DNA of 34,603 nt, from the NCBI GenBank assembly GCA_030537615.1, contig JAUNVP010000020.1, forward strand, positions 1-34,603, read 5' to 3'. A program made the position numbers and the translations under genes. Positions 24,485-32,598 of the stretch are shown piece by piece; the first letter of the stretch is position 1, and each line of letters begins with the position of its first letter. This DNA is from Actinomycetaceae bacterium (GTDB lineage Bacteria; Actinomycetota; Actinomycetes; Actinomycetales; Actinomycetaceae). A model generated the notes under the pieces. That model made no database searches. It saw only the letters and a program-made list of their open reading frames with translations, and was not told the DNA's origin.

Positions 24485-26410
24485 ATGTGTGGAATTGTTG
24501 GACATGTCAGTGCGCACGACTCTCAGCGCTCGCAAGAAGTTGTCATGGGTGGTTTAGCCCGTTTGGAATATCGCGGCTACGACTCGGCGGGCATCGCCGT
24601 TGGTGCAACGCAGTCATTGACCGTAGTCAAAGCAGTCGGAAAACTCGCCAATCTCACCTCTGAACTCGACACGGTCGGACCGCTCGAGGGACGCGCCGCT
24701 ATCGGCCATACCCGCTGGGCGACCCACGGGCAACCCACGACAGCAAACGCTCACCCGCATACAAGCCTCGACGGCGACCTCGCTCTAGTACACAACGGCA
24801 TCATTGAGAACGCGACGCAACTACACGCGTCTCTCTTGGCGGAGGGCTACACCTTCGTCTCCGACACGGACACGGAAGTTGTCGCTCACCTGCTGGCGCG
24901 CGAGTTCCTTGCCGATTCTGAGGATGGCGACACGGTCGGTCACGGTGTCGAGATTGAGGGCGTACCCGAGGACGCCGCGGGAACCGCTGGTGCGCTCGCC
25001 CGCGCAATGAATCGCGTGATGAGCCAACTCGATGGTGCGTTCACCCTGCTGGCCATGCACGCCGAAGCACCGGGCGTCATCGTTGCTGCTCGACGGTCTT
25101 CACCGCTCGTTATTGGCTTGGGCAAAAACGAGAATTTCCTCGGGTCTGACGCACTGGCATTCTCCGAACACACCCAGCGTGCTCTCGAAGTCGGTCAGGA
25201 CGAACTCGTGGTGGTGACGCCAACGGCGGTCACCATCATTGGTGTTGAGGGTGAGCCGGCGACCAAGAAGTTCTTGGAAATCGACTTCGCTCATGACCGG
25301 GTGACGAAAGACGGTTGGCCAACGTTTATGGAAAAGGAGATTAACGAGCAGCCGCGTGCCATCGCTGATACGCTCGCGGATCGACTTGATGCCGAAGGTT
25401 ACCTCACTCTCGACGAACTGAGGATTCCCTCCGAGGTTCTGCGCACGGTCGATAAAGTCATCATTATTGCTTGCGGCACAGCAGCCTATGCCGGACACGT
25501 GGCCCGCTACGCCATCGAGCACTGGTGTCGCATACCCGTCGAGGTCGAGTTAGCGCATGAGTTCCGCTACCGCGATCCGGTCGTGAACGAAAAAACTCTC
25601 GTGGTCGCAGTGTCCCAGTCGGGCGAAACCATGGATACCATCATGGCTATTCGCCATGCTCGTGAACAGGGTGCGCGGGTGGTTGCTGTCGTCAATACGC
25701 CGGGCTCAACGATTTCGCGTGAATCAGATGCGGTTTTGCTCACCCACGCCGGACCCGAAATCGCCGTCGCATCAACGAAGGCATTTACCGCGCAGATTAC
25801 TGCCACCTATATTCTCGGCCTCTATCTCGCGCAGGTTCGCGGTAACAAATACATTGACGAGATTCAGGACTATCTCGACAAGCTCTCCGAAATTCCCGGC
25901 AAGGTGAGCGAAGTGCTCAAACGGGGTGAACTCGTGCGGATGACGGCGCGGACGCTCGTTGATGAGAACTCAGTAATTTACCTGGGTCGTCACGTCGGCT
26001 TCCCCGTCGCCCTAGAAGGCGCCTTGAAACTTAAAGAAATCGCCTATATTCACGCGGAAGGCTTCGCGGCGGGTGAACTCAAGCACGGCCCCATCGCCCT
26101 GATCGAAGAAGGCCAAGTCGTCATCATCATTGTGCCGACTCCGCGTCGCCCGGAATTGCATCGCAAGGTGGTGTCGAATATCCAGGAAGTGCGCGCACGT
26201 GGAGCCCGTACCATCGTGGTAGCTGAGGACGGGGACGAGAGCGTCAACGAGTTCGCGGAAACGGTATTTCGGGTGCCTCCCACGCCGACTCTCTATGCGC
26301 CGTTACTCGCGGTCGTACCACTCCAAGTCTTCGCCTGTGAGTTGGCTACCGCCAAAGGGCTTGACGTCGATCAGCCGCGAAATCTTGCGAAGTCGGTGAC
26401 AGTGGAATAG
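24485..26410 (+). CDS. glmS: Glutamine-fructose-6-phosphate aminotransferase
   Basis: Makes glucosamine-6-phosphate from fructose-6-phosphate and glutamine, the entry step to UDP-GlcNAc. The N-terminal glutaminase domain begins MCGIVGHV with nucleophile C2 and includes GHTRWATHG and HNGIIENA. Two SIS domains follow (about 310-440 and 480-620), and the C-terminus is KGLDVDQPRNLAKSVTVE. The 641 residues exceed the usual ~610-625 because of an acidic insertion near 143-167. No Shine-Dalgarno site is visible before the ATG. Its stop shares a base with the nnr start. Confidence 0.97.
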   Translation: MCGIVGHVSAHDSQRSQEVVMGGLARLEYRGYDSAGIAVGATQSLTVVKAVGKLANLTSELDTVGPLEGRAAIGHTRWATHGQPTTANAHPHTSLDGDLALVHNGIIENATQLHASLLAEGYTFVSDTDTEVVAHLLAREFLADSEDGDTVGHGVEIEGVPEDAAGTAGALARAMNRVMSQLDGAFTLLAMHAEAPGVIVAARRSSPLVIGLGKNENFLGSDALAFSEHTQRALEVGQDELVVVTPTAVTIIGVEGEPATKKFLEIDFAHDRVTKDGWPTFMEKEINEQPRAIADTLADRLDAEGYLTLDELRIPSEVLRTVDKVIIIACGTAAYAGHVARYAIEHWCRIPVEVELAHEFRYRDPVVNEKTLVVAVSQSGETMDTIMAIRHAREQGARVVAVVNTPGSTISRESDAVLLTHAGPEIAVASTKAFTAQITATYILGLYLAQVRGNKYIDEIQDYLDKLSEIPGKVSEVLKRGELVRMTARTLVDENSVIYLGRHVGFPVALEGALKLKEIAYIHAEGFAAGELKHGPIALIEEGQVVIIIVPTPRRPELHRKVVSNIQEVRARGARTIVVAEDGDESVNEFAETVFRVPPTPTLYAPLLAVVPLQVFACELATAKGLDVDQPRNLAKSVTVE

Positions 26411-28116
26411 TGCGAAATATTTGGTCCACGAAGACGATTCGCGAAACTGAATCTGCTGCGGTCGCTGAGGCTCCGACCGATGCGTTGATGAAACAGGCGG
26501 CGGCCGGTGTCGCCGAAGCGTGTGCGAAGATTCTCGAAAACTCTCCCGCCCTGGCGATTGAATCGTCATCTCCAGACCTTCCTGCCCGTGTCCACGCGGT
26601 CGCCTTGGTCGGTGGGGGAGATAACGGCGGAGACGCCCTCTATGCTGCCGCGATGCTCGCCACTGAAGGCTACCGAACCCGAGCGGTCATTGCGTCCGAG
26701 CACCCTCATGCCAGAGCCCTTGCTACGGCAACTGAAGTCGGCGTCGATATCGTATCGATCTGTAACTCCAACGCCCTCATCCAATCGATGAACGCAGTTA
26801 AATACGTCGATGGAGCGCAGGTGTGGCTTGATGGCCTCCTCGGAACGGGGACGTCGGGGAAGATCCGCGAACCGTTACGTTCGACGATCGCAGCACTAGA
26901 AAAACAGCGGCTCCAAGATGAGAAAGTGCGCGTCGTGACCATCGACGTTCATTCCGGTGCCGCTGACGATAGCGGAGAGATCTCCGGTCCCGCTCTCGGG
27001 GGCAATATCGTCGTGACGATGGGAGCTGTTAAACCCTCTCTCGTTTTTCCCCCTGCTCGCTATTTGCACGACTCGGTTCGGCTCGTCGATTTGGGGCTCC
27101 AGCTGACCGGCAACCCCGCGGCTCGAACGCTCACTGTCGCTGATTTTGCGCGCTCGTACCACCTGCCTGACACGGGGGACCATAAGTACACTCGCGGAGT
27201 TGTCCAGCTGGTCACGGGCTCCGAACGCTATCCGGGCGCGGCTGTACTCTCGACACTGGCCGCCAGCTATACCGGCGTGGGAATGATTCGTTTCGACTCG
27301 ACGCCCACGCCGACACAACTTGTGCTGACTCGTTGCCCGTCGGTGGTAACCGGGACTGGAAAAGCGCAGACGATTGTCGTTGGATCGGGAATGGACCCCG
27401 ACATTTACGATACGCGTACGCGAGTTGAGGCCGCTTTCAAAGCGGCTCGCACCGGCCGCATTCCGCTAGTCATCGATGCCGGCGCTCTTCCCATCGTTTC
27501 TGACGATATTCGTCGTCACGGGCGATACAGCCATCCGGTTGTTCTCACTCCGCACGCGGGGGAGGCTGCCACGCTCGTCACTGCTTTGACGGGGCAGCAG
27601 ACGACGCGGGAAGAGGTTCTTGCCCGACCACTTCACTATGCGACGCTACTGAGTGTCGAAACTGGAGCAATCACCGTCCTCAAAGGACACGCGACGATTA
27701 TTACTGCTCCCAATACCATTCCGTTTGTGCAGGGTGAGGCGCCAGCATGGACAGCGACTGCGGGAACCGGGGACGTGCTGGCCGGGATTATCGGTGCTCG
27801 TCTGGCTCAAACCAGAGCCTACGAAGAACGCAAACTGCCGATTGATCCCTATCCGGAAGTTGTTGCTGGAGCCGTGTGGTTGCACGGAACCGCGGCATGG
27901 GCTGCCACCGGTGAGCCGTTGCGTTTTCCCGATTCAGCGCTTCAACCACAGCAGCTGTCTGGAATTGGGCGGCCAATCTCTGCTCTCGGCATTGCGCAGG
28001 CACTTCCCAACGTCATCGGTCATGCGCTCTCGGCGTGCTATCGACCTGCGATCCCGCACAGCTGGGATGTGCGTAGCGGTCGAACCATCGGCAAAGCTGA
28101 GGAGTACGATGCCTAA
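26410..28116 (+). CDS. nnr: Bifunctional NAD(P)H-hydrate epimerase/dehydratase
   Basis: Repairs hydrated NAD(P)H. The N-terminal YjeF-type epimerase domain (about 1-225) has VGGGDNGGDALYAA (GGGDNGGD at 68-75) and DGLLGTGTSG. The C-terminal ADP-dependent dehydratase domain (about 235-540) has LTPHAGEAATLV and the nucleotide-binding TAGTGDVLAGI. 568 residues, GTG start on the last base of the glmS stop. It overlaps alr by 8 bases. glmS-nnr-alr order is common in actinobacteria. Confidence 0.93.
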   Translation: MRNIWSTKTIRETESAAVAEAPTDALMKQAAAGVAEACAKILENSPALAIESSSPDLPARVHAVALVGGGDNGGDALYAAAMLATEGYRTRAVIASEHPHARALATATEVGVDIVSICNSNALIQSMNAVKYVDGAQVWLDGLLGTGTSGKIREPLRSTIAALEKQRLQDEKVRVVTIDVHSGAADDSGEISGPALGGNIVVTMGAVKPSLVFPPARYLHDSVRLVDLGLQLTGNPAARTLTVADFARSYHLPDTGDHKYTRGVVQLVTGSERYPGAAVLSTLAASYTGVGMIRFDSTPTPTQLVLTRCPSVVTGTGKAQTIVVGSGMDPDIYDTRTRVEAAFKAARTGRIPLVIDAGALPIVSDDIRRHGRYSHPVVLTPHAGEAATLVTALTGQQTTREEVLARPLHYATLLSVETGAITVLKGHATIITAPNTIPFVQGEAPAWTATAGTGDVLAGIIGARLAQTRAYEERKLPIDPYPEVVAGAVWLHGTAAWAATGEPLRFPDSALQPQQLSGIGRPISALGIAQALPNVIGHALSACYRPAIPHSWDVRSGRTIGKAEEYDA

Positions 28117-29296
28117 CCAGCAGTATCCGGGGTGGGCTCGGATTGATTTAAGCGCTCTGTCGCATAATGCGAAACGGCTCCACGACGCGGCTCCCAACGC
28201 TGAGCATATGGGGATAATCAAGGCCGCTGCCTACGGACATGGTGCAACTGAGATCGCTCGTACCCTGGTCGACGCCGGTTATCAGTGGCTTGGTATCGCC
28301 CAGGTGGAAGAGGCGCTGACCATTCGTCGAGCGCTGGACCGCAGCGGATATTCTTCTGAGCGTGTCGGCATCTTCTCGTGGATACTCCCGCCAGGAAATA
28401 CTGATGTCATTCGCGAAGCCATCGAAGCGGGAATTGAATTATCGGTGTCGTCGGTTGCGGATGTGCTGACGATTGCCGCTCTCGCACTTCCGGCGCGCAT
28501 CCATCTCAAAGTCGATACCGGCATGAGTCGCGCGGGGGCTCGTCCGGAGGATTTCCCCGCTTTGGTCGCCGCCGCACTTCAAGCCCAAGGGCGAGGGATT
28601 GAGACAGTGGGAATCTGGTCGCATTTGGCTCGGGCGGACGAACCAGGAGAGGAATCAATCGCCGCCACGCATCGCCAAATCGAGATTTTTGAAACTGCCT
28701 GTGCGTTGGCGTACGAGCGTGGCCTGACGGGGGTGAAACGACACTTAGCCGCGACGTCGGGACAATTGTGGTATCCGCAAACCCACTTCGACCTGGTACG
28801 TGACGGCATCGGTCTTTACGGATTAAGCCCCAACCCGGAGCGTGCGACAACGCGTGAACTTGATTTGCGTCCGGTGATGACGCTGGCAGCGCACCTGACC
28901 ATGGTTAAGCACCTTCCTGCTGGTACGCCCGTGTCGTACGGTGGAACATGGACTGCTCCGAATGACACATGGGTGGGGCTCGTACCGTTGGGATACGGCG
29001 ACGGAATACCGCGTCACGCATCGAATGCTGCCCCGGTCACCGTCTACACCTCGACGGGACAACTCACCGCAACTATCGTTGGTCGAGTGTGCATGGATCA
29101 GTTTGTCATCAATCTTGGTGCACATCCCCATGCGCCGGCTCGCGCGGGGGACACGGCGGTCTTATTTGGCAATCCAGATCGCGTCGATACACGCGACTGT
29201 CCGAGCGCCGACGACTGGGCTGACGCGTGCGGCACAATTAACTACGAGATTGTGACTCGGATCGGGGCACGCGTGCCCCGCCTATACGAAGGATAA
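28109..29296 (+). CDS. alr: Alanine racemase
   Basis: PLP enzyme that makes D-alanine for peptidoglycan. From ATG 28109 the product has 395 residues. The PLP lysine is K38 in IIKAAAYGHG (the usual KANAYGHG has one Asn-to-Ala change), and SYGGTW, PLGYGDGIPR and GRVCMDQFVINLG mark the C-terminal barrel domain with the catalytic tyrosine region. GAGGAG at about 5 bases upstream supports this start; an in-frame extension back to 27653 lies within nnr and is spurious. Confidence 0.96.
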   Translation: MPNQQYPGWARIDLSALSHNAKRLHDAAPNAEHMGIIKAAAYGHGATEIARTLVDAGYQWLGIAQVEEALTIRRALDRSGYSSERVGIFSWILPPGNTDVIREAIEAGIELSVSSVADVLTIAALALPARIHLKVDTGMSRAGARPEDFPALVAAALQAQGRGIETVGIWSHLARADEPGEESIAATHRQIEIFETACALAYERGLTGVKRHLAATSGQLWYPQTHFDLVRDGIGLYGLSPNPERATTRELDLRPVMTLAAHLTMVKHLPAGTPVSYGGTWTAPNDTWVGLVPLGYGDGIPRHASNAAPVTVYTSTGQLTATIVGRVCMDQFVINLGAHPHAPARAGDTAVLFGNPDRVDTRDCPSADDWADACGTINYEIVTRIGARVPRLYEG

Positions 29297-29300
29297 TGCG

Positions 29301-29825
29301 TTGTTCACACTGAACGTGACTGACCCGGCGCAGACCCAAACCATCGGCGAAACACTCGCTCGATACGTGCGCGGAGGCGACCTCATCATGCTGACCGGTG
29401 ACCTCGGCACCGGCAAAACCACCCTCACCCAAGGATTGGGGCGTGGCCTGGGTGTCACGGGGCGCGTGGCATCCCCGACCTTCATCATTGCTCGAGTCCA
29501 CCCGAATCCATCCGGCCCAGACCTCGTTCACGTTGATGCGTATCGAATCACCGACCTCGACGATCTGGAAACGCTTGACCTCGATACCGCACTCGATGAG
29601 TCGGTCATCGTCGTTGAATGGGGGGAGGGGAAAACTGAGACACTGTCCACCAATCGATTGGAAATCATTCTCAGCGCTCCCGCCGAGTCCTCCGCATTGA
29701 CGAGTATGGATGAAGCTGACGACGGGCGACGGACCATCACTGTTAGCGCTATTGGGCCGCGCTGGGAGGACGTTGATTTGGAAGCTGCTCTCGAGTCAGC
29801 GCTCGGCGGAGAGGAACACCTATGA
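29301..29825 (+). CDS. tsaE: tRNA t6A biosynthesis ATPase TsaE
   Basis: ATPase partner of TsaB/TsaD that makes N6-threonylcarbamoyladenosine at position 37 of ANN-decoding tRNAs. Walker A GDLGTGKTT (33-41), SPTF after it, HVDAYRI and VVEWGEG are the TsaE signature. 174 residues; the C-terminal ~35 residues are an actinobacterial-type extension. The TTG start has AAGGA about 7 bases upstream and sits 4 bases after alr. Confidence 0.94.
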   Translation: MFTLNVTDPAQTQTIGETLARYVRGGDLIMLTGDLGTGKTTLTQGLGRGLGVTGRVASPTFIIARVHPNPSGPDLVHVDAYRITDLDDLETLDLDTALDESVIVVEWGEGKTETLSTNRLEIILSAPAESSALTSMDEADDGRRTITVSAIGPRWEDVDLEAALESALGGEEHL

Positions 29826-30496
29826 GAGATTTGTGTATCGATACCTCGGTCGGCGCAAACGTTGCGGTCGTGACTGACGAGGGTGTGTACGCGGTCCGTG
29901 AAGCGAATCCGCGTGCTCATGCTGAACGTCTCGCAGTACTCATCGAGCGTGCTCTTACCGAGGCTGGCCTCAGCCCGCATGCGGGAACGGCAGGTCTCGA
30001 CCAGGTGATTGTCGGCACCGGGCCGGCAACTTTCACCGGGTTGCGGGCAGGTTTGATAACCGCACGCGTGATCGCCACTGTCGCGGGCGTACCGCTTCGC
30101 GGAATCCCGTCCCTCGATATTCTCGCTCGCAACTATCTCGATGGCTTGGCACCGGACGATGAGGTCGTCGTGGTCACCGATGCGCGTCGGAAGGAAGTGT
30201 ACTGGGCTCGGTACCGCCCGCTGGGGCCGAATGACGTCGAGTGTGTGGAAGGCCCACATGTGGCAACTCCCGATAGCGTTGCCAACCGATTCCGTGACGA
30301 TGAACTGATTTTTGCCGGGCCTGCTTGCCAGCTCTATCCGGACGCACTGCCCACCTCTCAGAGCACGATGGATGTGCAGGTCGATATCGCGTCGCGGATC
30401 GTGCGCGCTCGGTTGCTCAGCGGGGGGACGGAGTTTTCAACGGAGCCGCTCTATCTTCGCCGACCTGATATTCATCCGGGGAAAGGCGCACGGTGA
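29822..30496 (+). CDS. tsaB: tRNA t6A biosynthesis protein TsaB
   Basis: Inactive ASKHA-fold paralog that dimerises with TsaD in t6A synthesis. LCIDTSVGANVAVV at the N-terminus, HAERLAVLIERAL and GTGPATFTGLRAGLITAR (about 61-78) are the expected motifs. 224 residues. Overlaps tsaE and rimI by 4 bases each, so all three are translationally coupled. tsaD, the catalytic partner, is not in this window. Confidence 0.94.
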   Translation: MRDLCIDTSVGANVAVVTDEGVYAVREANPRAHAERLAVLIERALTEAGLSPHAGTAGLDQVIVGTGPATFTGLRAGLITARVIATVAGVPLRGIPSLDILARNYLDGLAPDDEVVVVTDARRKEVYWARYRPLGPNDVECVEGPHVATPDSVANRFRDDELIFAGPACQLYPDALPTSQSTMDVQVDIASRIVRARLLSGGTEFSTEPLYLRRPDIHPGKGAR

Positions 30497-31035
30497 ATGA
30501 CGAGAGTGTCACTATTCGTCGTTTGACGCCCGCGGATCTCTTTACTGTTATTGAGGCGGAGCAGGCGATCTTCCCGGAGGATGCCTGGTCGGACGCATTG
30601 CTCACCGAGGAGCTTAATCGCCCCGATCGTTTCTATCTCGGCGCCTTTGAGAACGACGAAATGGTTGGTTACGTGGGTGCTCGGCTCGGTATCGACACCG
30701 ACTTGATGACCGTGGGGGTGTACCCGCATGCTCGGGGGCGGGGAATCGGGCGGCAACTCGTGCTTGAACTTCTGTCGCATGTGCGTCATGTGCAGATTAC
30801 GTCGGACTATCAATTCTCGTTTGAGCCGGTTGCGCCACCTGCGGGAGTCGGCATTATTCGACCAATCCGCCATGTCGAGCGCGTTCTTCTCGAGGTCCGC
30901 GTTTCGAACGTTGCCGCTATTACGCTCTATGAGACGCTCGGGTTCCGCGGTATTGGAACGATCTCCGACTACTATCGACACCCGCTGGAGGACGCGCTCG
31001 TCATGGAGGCGCACTTGTCGGGATCAGAGAACTGA
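30493..31035 (+). CDS. rimI: GNAT acetyltransferase, RimI-like, with insertion
   Basis: Probable protein N-alpha-acetyltransferase (S18-type). The acetyl-CoA loop RGRGIGRQLV (81-90) and the C-terminal LLEVRVSNVAAITLYETLGF are clear. Between them about 30 residues (98-127) are inserted relative to standard RimI, where the strand normally follows the helix directly. GTG start overlapping tsaB by 4 bases. Its 3' end overlaps the convergent nitroreductase gene by 12 bases. Confidence 0.88.
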   Translation: MNDESVTIRRLTPADLFTVIEAEQAIFPEDAWSDALLTEELNRPDRFYLGAFENDEMVGYVGARLGIDTDLMTVGVYPHARGRGIGRQLVLELLSHVRHVQITSDYQFSFEPVAPPAGVGIIRPIRHVERVLLEVRVSNVAAITLYETLGFRGIGTISDYYRHPLEDALVMEAHLSGSEN

Positions 31036-31608
31036 AAAAACATCCTCGGTATCAAGACGATTGAGCCGAGGTCGTTCGCTCTGAGGAGTCGGCTCATCTC
31101 CGGCTACGACAACCATGAATGGTCGCCACGATGTGTCTTGAAAAAAGTCGCGATCGATGGCGTTGAAATCGGCGCCGGTCATCGGACCGACGTCGAGGCC
31201 GACTGCGCGTAGCCCGATGAGCAGATAGGCCGCCTGCATGAGGGCGCCGCTGGCTGCAATTTCACCATTACCGTGAAGCATGGTGGTCAAATGTTCGGGC
31301 GAACCCATCTGCTTCATACCGGTGGTGAACTCGTCGTCTGCACAGAGAATGAGAGCAACGGGCGCTTCGCGAACCCACTGTTGATTAACCGGACTCATGT
31401 GGGAGGCGAGCGTTTCACGCTTGTCGCTCGAGGTAACGACTGCGATTCGCAGGGGAGAGGAGTTGTAAGCGGTGGGAGCCCATTTGATGAGATCATACGC
31501 CTGGTGGAGTCGATCCATTGACACAGTTTTACGGTTGAAAGAACGCTGCGTTCGAGCGGTAACAAATATTTTTTGCAAAACATCGGAGAGATCAGTCGAT
31601 TTGTCCAT
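31024..31608 (-). CDS. Nitroreductase family protein, RutE/HadB-like
   Basis: FMN-dependent oxidoreductase of the malonic-semialdehyde-reductase-like subgroup. The 194 residues show ARTQRSFNRKTVS (about 18-30), IKWAPTAYNSSPLRIAVV for FMN binding, GALMQAAYLLIGLRAVGLDVGPMTG, and a C-terminal PRLNRLDTEDVF like RutE (RPRL..DEV). No rut genes are near, so a role in uracil degradation is unsupported; the substrate is unknown. It faces rimI tail to tail with a 12-base overlap and is divergent from sdhC, with operator-like palindromes just upstream. Confidence 0.85.
   Translation of the reverse strand: MDKSTDLSDVLQKIFVTARTQRSFNRKTVSMDRLHQAYDLIKWAPTAYNSSPLRIAVVTSSDKRETLASHMSPVNQQWVREAPVALILCADDEFTTGMKQMGSPEHLTTMLHGNGEIAASGALMQAAYLLIGLRAVGLDVGPMTGADFNAIDRDFFQDTSWRPFMVVVAGDEPTPQSERPRLNRLDTEDVFSVL
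31030..31071 (-). terminator. Terminator-like hairpin inside the nitroreductase 3' end
   Basis: On the minus strand CCTCGG (31071-31066) pairs with CCGAGG (31049-31044), with an inner TCAA/TTGA stem, and ATGTTTTTTC follows. The structure lies within the last ~15 codons of the nitroreductase gene, just before its stop, consistent with the compact convergent overlap with rimI. Confidence 0.4.
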
Positions 31609-31620
31609 AGAGCAATTCCA

Positions 31621-31643
31621 TCACATTCGGTAAATGATTGTGA
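31621..31643. promoter_or_regulatory. Operator-like palindrome upstream of nitroreductase
   Basis: TCACATTC (31621-31628) and GATTGTGA (31636-31643) form an inverted repeat with 7 of 8 arm positions paired and a 7-base spacer. It lies 12 bases upstream of the nitroreductase ATG and beside a -10-like TGGAAT (minus strand, 31620-31615). A repressor site is likely; the regulator is unknown. Confidence 0.5.
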
Positions 31644-31662
31644 CACCTCGTGAGGAAAATCG

Positions 31663-31692
31663 CTTTTACGCAACCTGAACGTTTCGTAAAAG
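31663..31692. promoter_or_regulatory. Second palindrome, CTTTTACG/CGTAAAAG
   Basis: A perfect 8-bp inverted repeat, CTTTTACG (31663-31670) and CGTAAAAG (31685-31692), has a 14-base spacer. It lies in the divergent nitroreductase/sdhC control region, 20 bases from the first palindrome. It may be a second operator or an upstream part of the nitroreductase promoter. A smaller CGCCG/CGGCG stem follows at 31702-31716. Confidence 0.45.
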
Positions 31693-31823
31693 GTAAGAAT
31701 TCGCCGTGATTCGGCGGAAATAACACCGATCGTATGTGAAAAAACAGGTGCGGCGTCTTGGTGCGCGGATGCCCGTATAGGCGGGGCAAACTGCCGGTTT
31801 ACTCCTAGCAATGAACGGTGAGC

Positions 31824-31882
31824 TACCACTGCCTAACCTAAAGTCCCCATCTCGATCCAGGCGGTTTAGGTAACCTCAAAGC
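31824..31882 (+). promoter_or_regulatory. sdhC promoter: iron-box-like half sites and leaderless -10
   Basis: GCCTAACCTAA (31831-31841, wider 19-mer matching 13 of 19 DtxR-box positions) and a short palindrome TTTAGGTAACCTCAA (31865-31879) precede sdhC. TAACCT (31871-31876) sits 6 bases before the ATG, which would start transcription at the start codon; no Shine-Dalgarno site is seen. Iron-dependent control of sdh operons is known in actinobacteria, but control here is inferred. Confidence 0.4.
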
Positions 31883-32587
31883 ATGGCCAATACTAATGTC
31901 ACTACGAAGAAGCGCCGAGCGTGGAGCACCAATGTGTTCGTTAAGCAACTCATGGCGATTTCCGGCGTCTTCTTCGTCATGTTTGTAATAGTTCACGCAT
32001 ATGGAAACCTGAAGATGTTCTTCGGGAAGGAAGCGTACGACCACTACGCTCACTGGTTGAAGACAGATGCCTTCTATCCATTGCTTCCCGAACACGGACT
32101 TATCTGGGTCTTCCGCACCGGCCTCATTTTGATGGCCGTGATCCATATCGGTGCCGCTTTCCACACGTGGTTCGTCTCCCGGAGAGCCCGCACTGACCGC
32201 TACAACGTCAAGAAGTCCGTTGCAGATTCCTACGCAGCCCGCACCATGCGGGTGAGCGCAATCCTGCTACTGTTCCTGATCGTTTTCCACATCCTCCATT
32301 TCACGACGGCGACTATCCCGCTGGGATTTGCCGCATCTGAAATGTCTCCCTATGAGCGTATGGTCGGAGCTTTCTCCAACCCGCTGGTACTTCTGATCTA
32401 CGTTGTTTTTGTCGGCACGCTTGCCATGCATATCGGCCACGGCATCTGGTCTGCCCTGCAAACGTTGGGCTGGCTGCGTCGTAATACGCAGGCCATTACG
32501 ATTACGATCTCCGGAATCGTTGCGGGCATCGTCTTCGTCATGTTCATGCTGCCGCCCGTTTCTATTACGCTCGGCATCATCCCGTGA
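31883..32587 (+). CDS. sdhC: Succinate dehydrogenase cytochrome b subunit
   Basis: Single membrane-anchor subunit of the b558 type, carrying heme and the quinone site. The 234-residue protein has five membrane helices (about 25-45, 73-95, 120-143, 163-186 and 204-225). Conserved histidines lie in helices: [32 protein letters not shown] and AMHIGHGIW, fitting bis-His ligation of two hemes. It is followed directly by sdhA; no separate sdhD is needed in this type. Confidence 0.93.
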   Translation: MANTNVTTKKRRAWSTNVFVKQLMAISGVFFVMFVIVHAYGNLKMFFGKEAYDHYAHWLKTDAFYPLLPEHGLIWVFRTGLILMAVIHIGAAFHTWFVSRRARTDRYNVKKSVADSYAARTMRVSAILLLFLIVFHILHFTTATIPLGFAASEMSPYERMVGAFSNPLVLLIYVVFVGTLAMHIGHGIWSALQTLGWLRRNTQAITITISGIVAGIVFVMFMLPPVSITLGIIP

Positions 32588-32598
32588 GGACTGTGAAA

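Noticed and set aside
27653-28108. In-frame upstream extension of alanine racemase
   Set aside because: It lies inside nnr, whose C-terminal domain motifs occupy the other frame; ATG 28109 has a good GAGGAG site and gives the normal family length.
29528-30259. 243-codon minus-strand frame opposite tsaE and tsaB
   Set aside because: Both plus-strand genes are certain from motifs; the antisense product has low-complexity Arg/Ser content typical of shadows.
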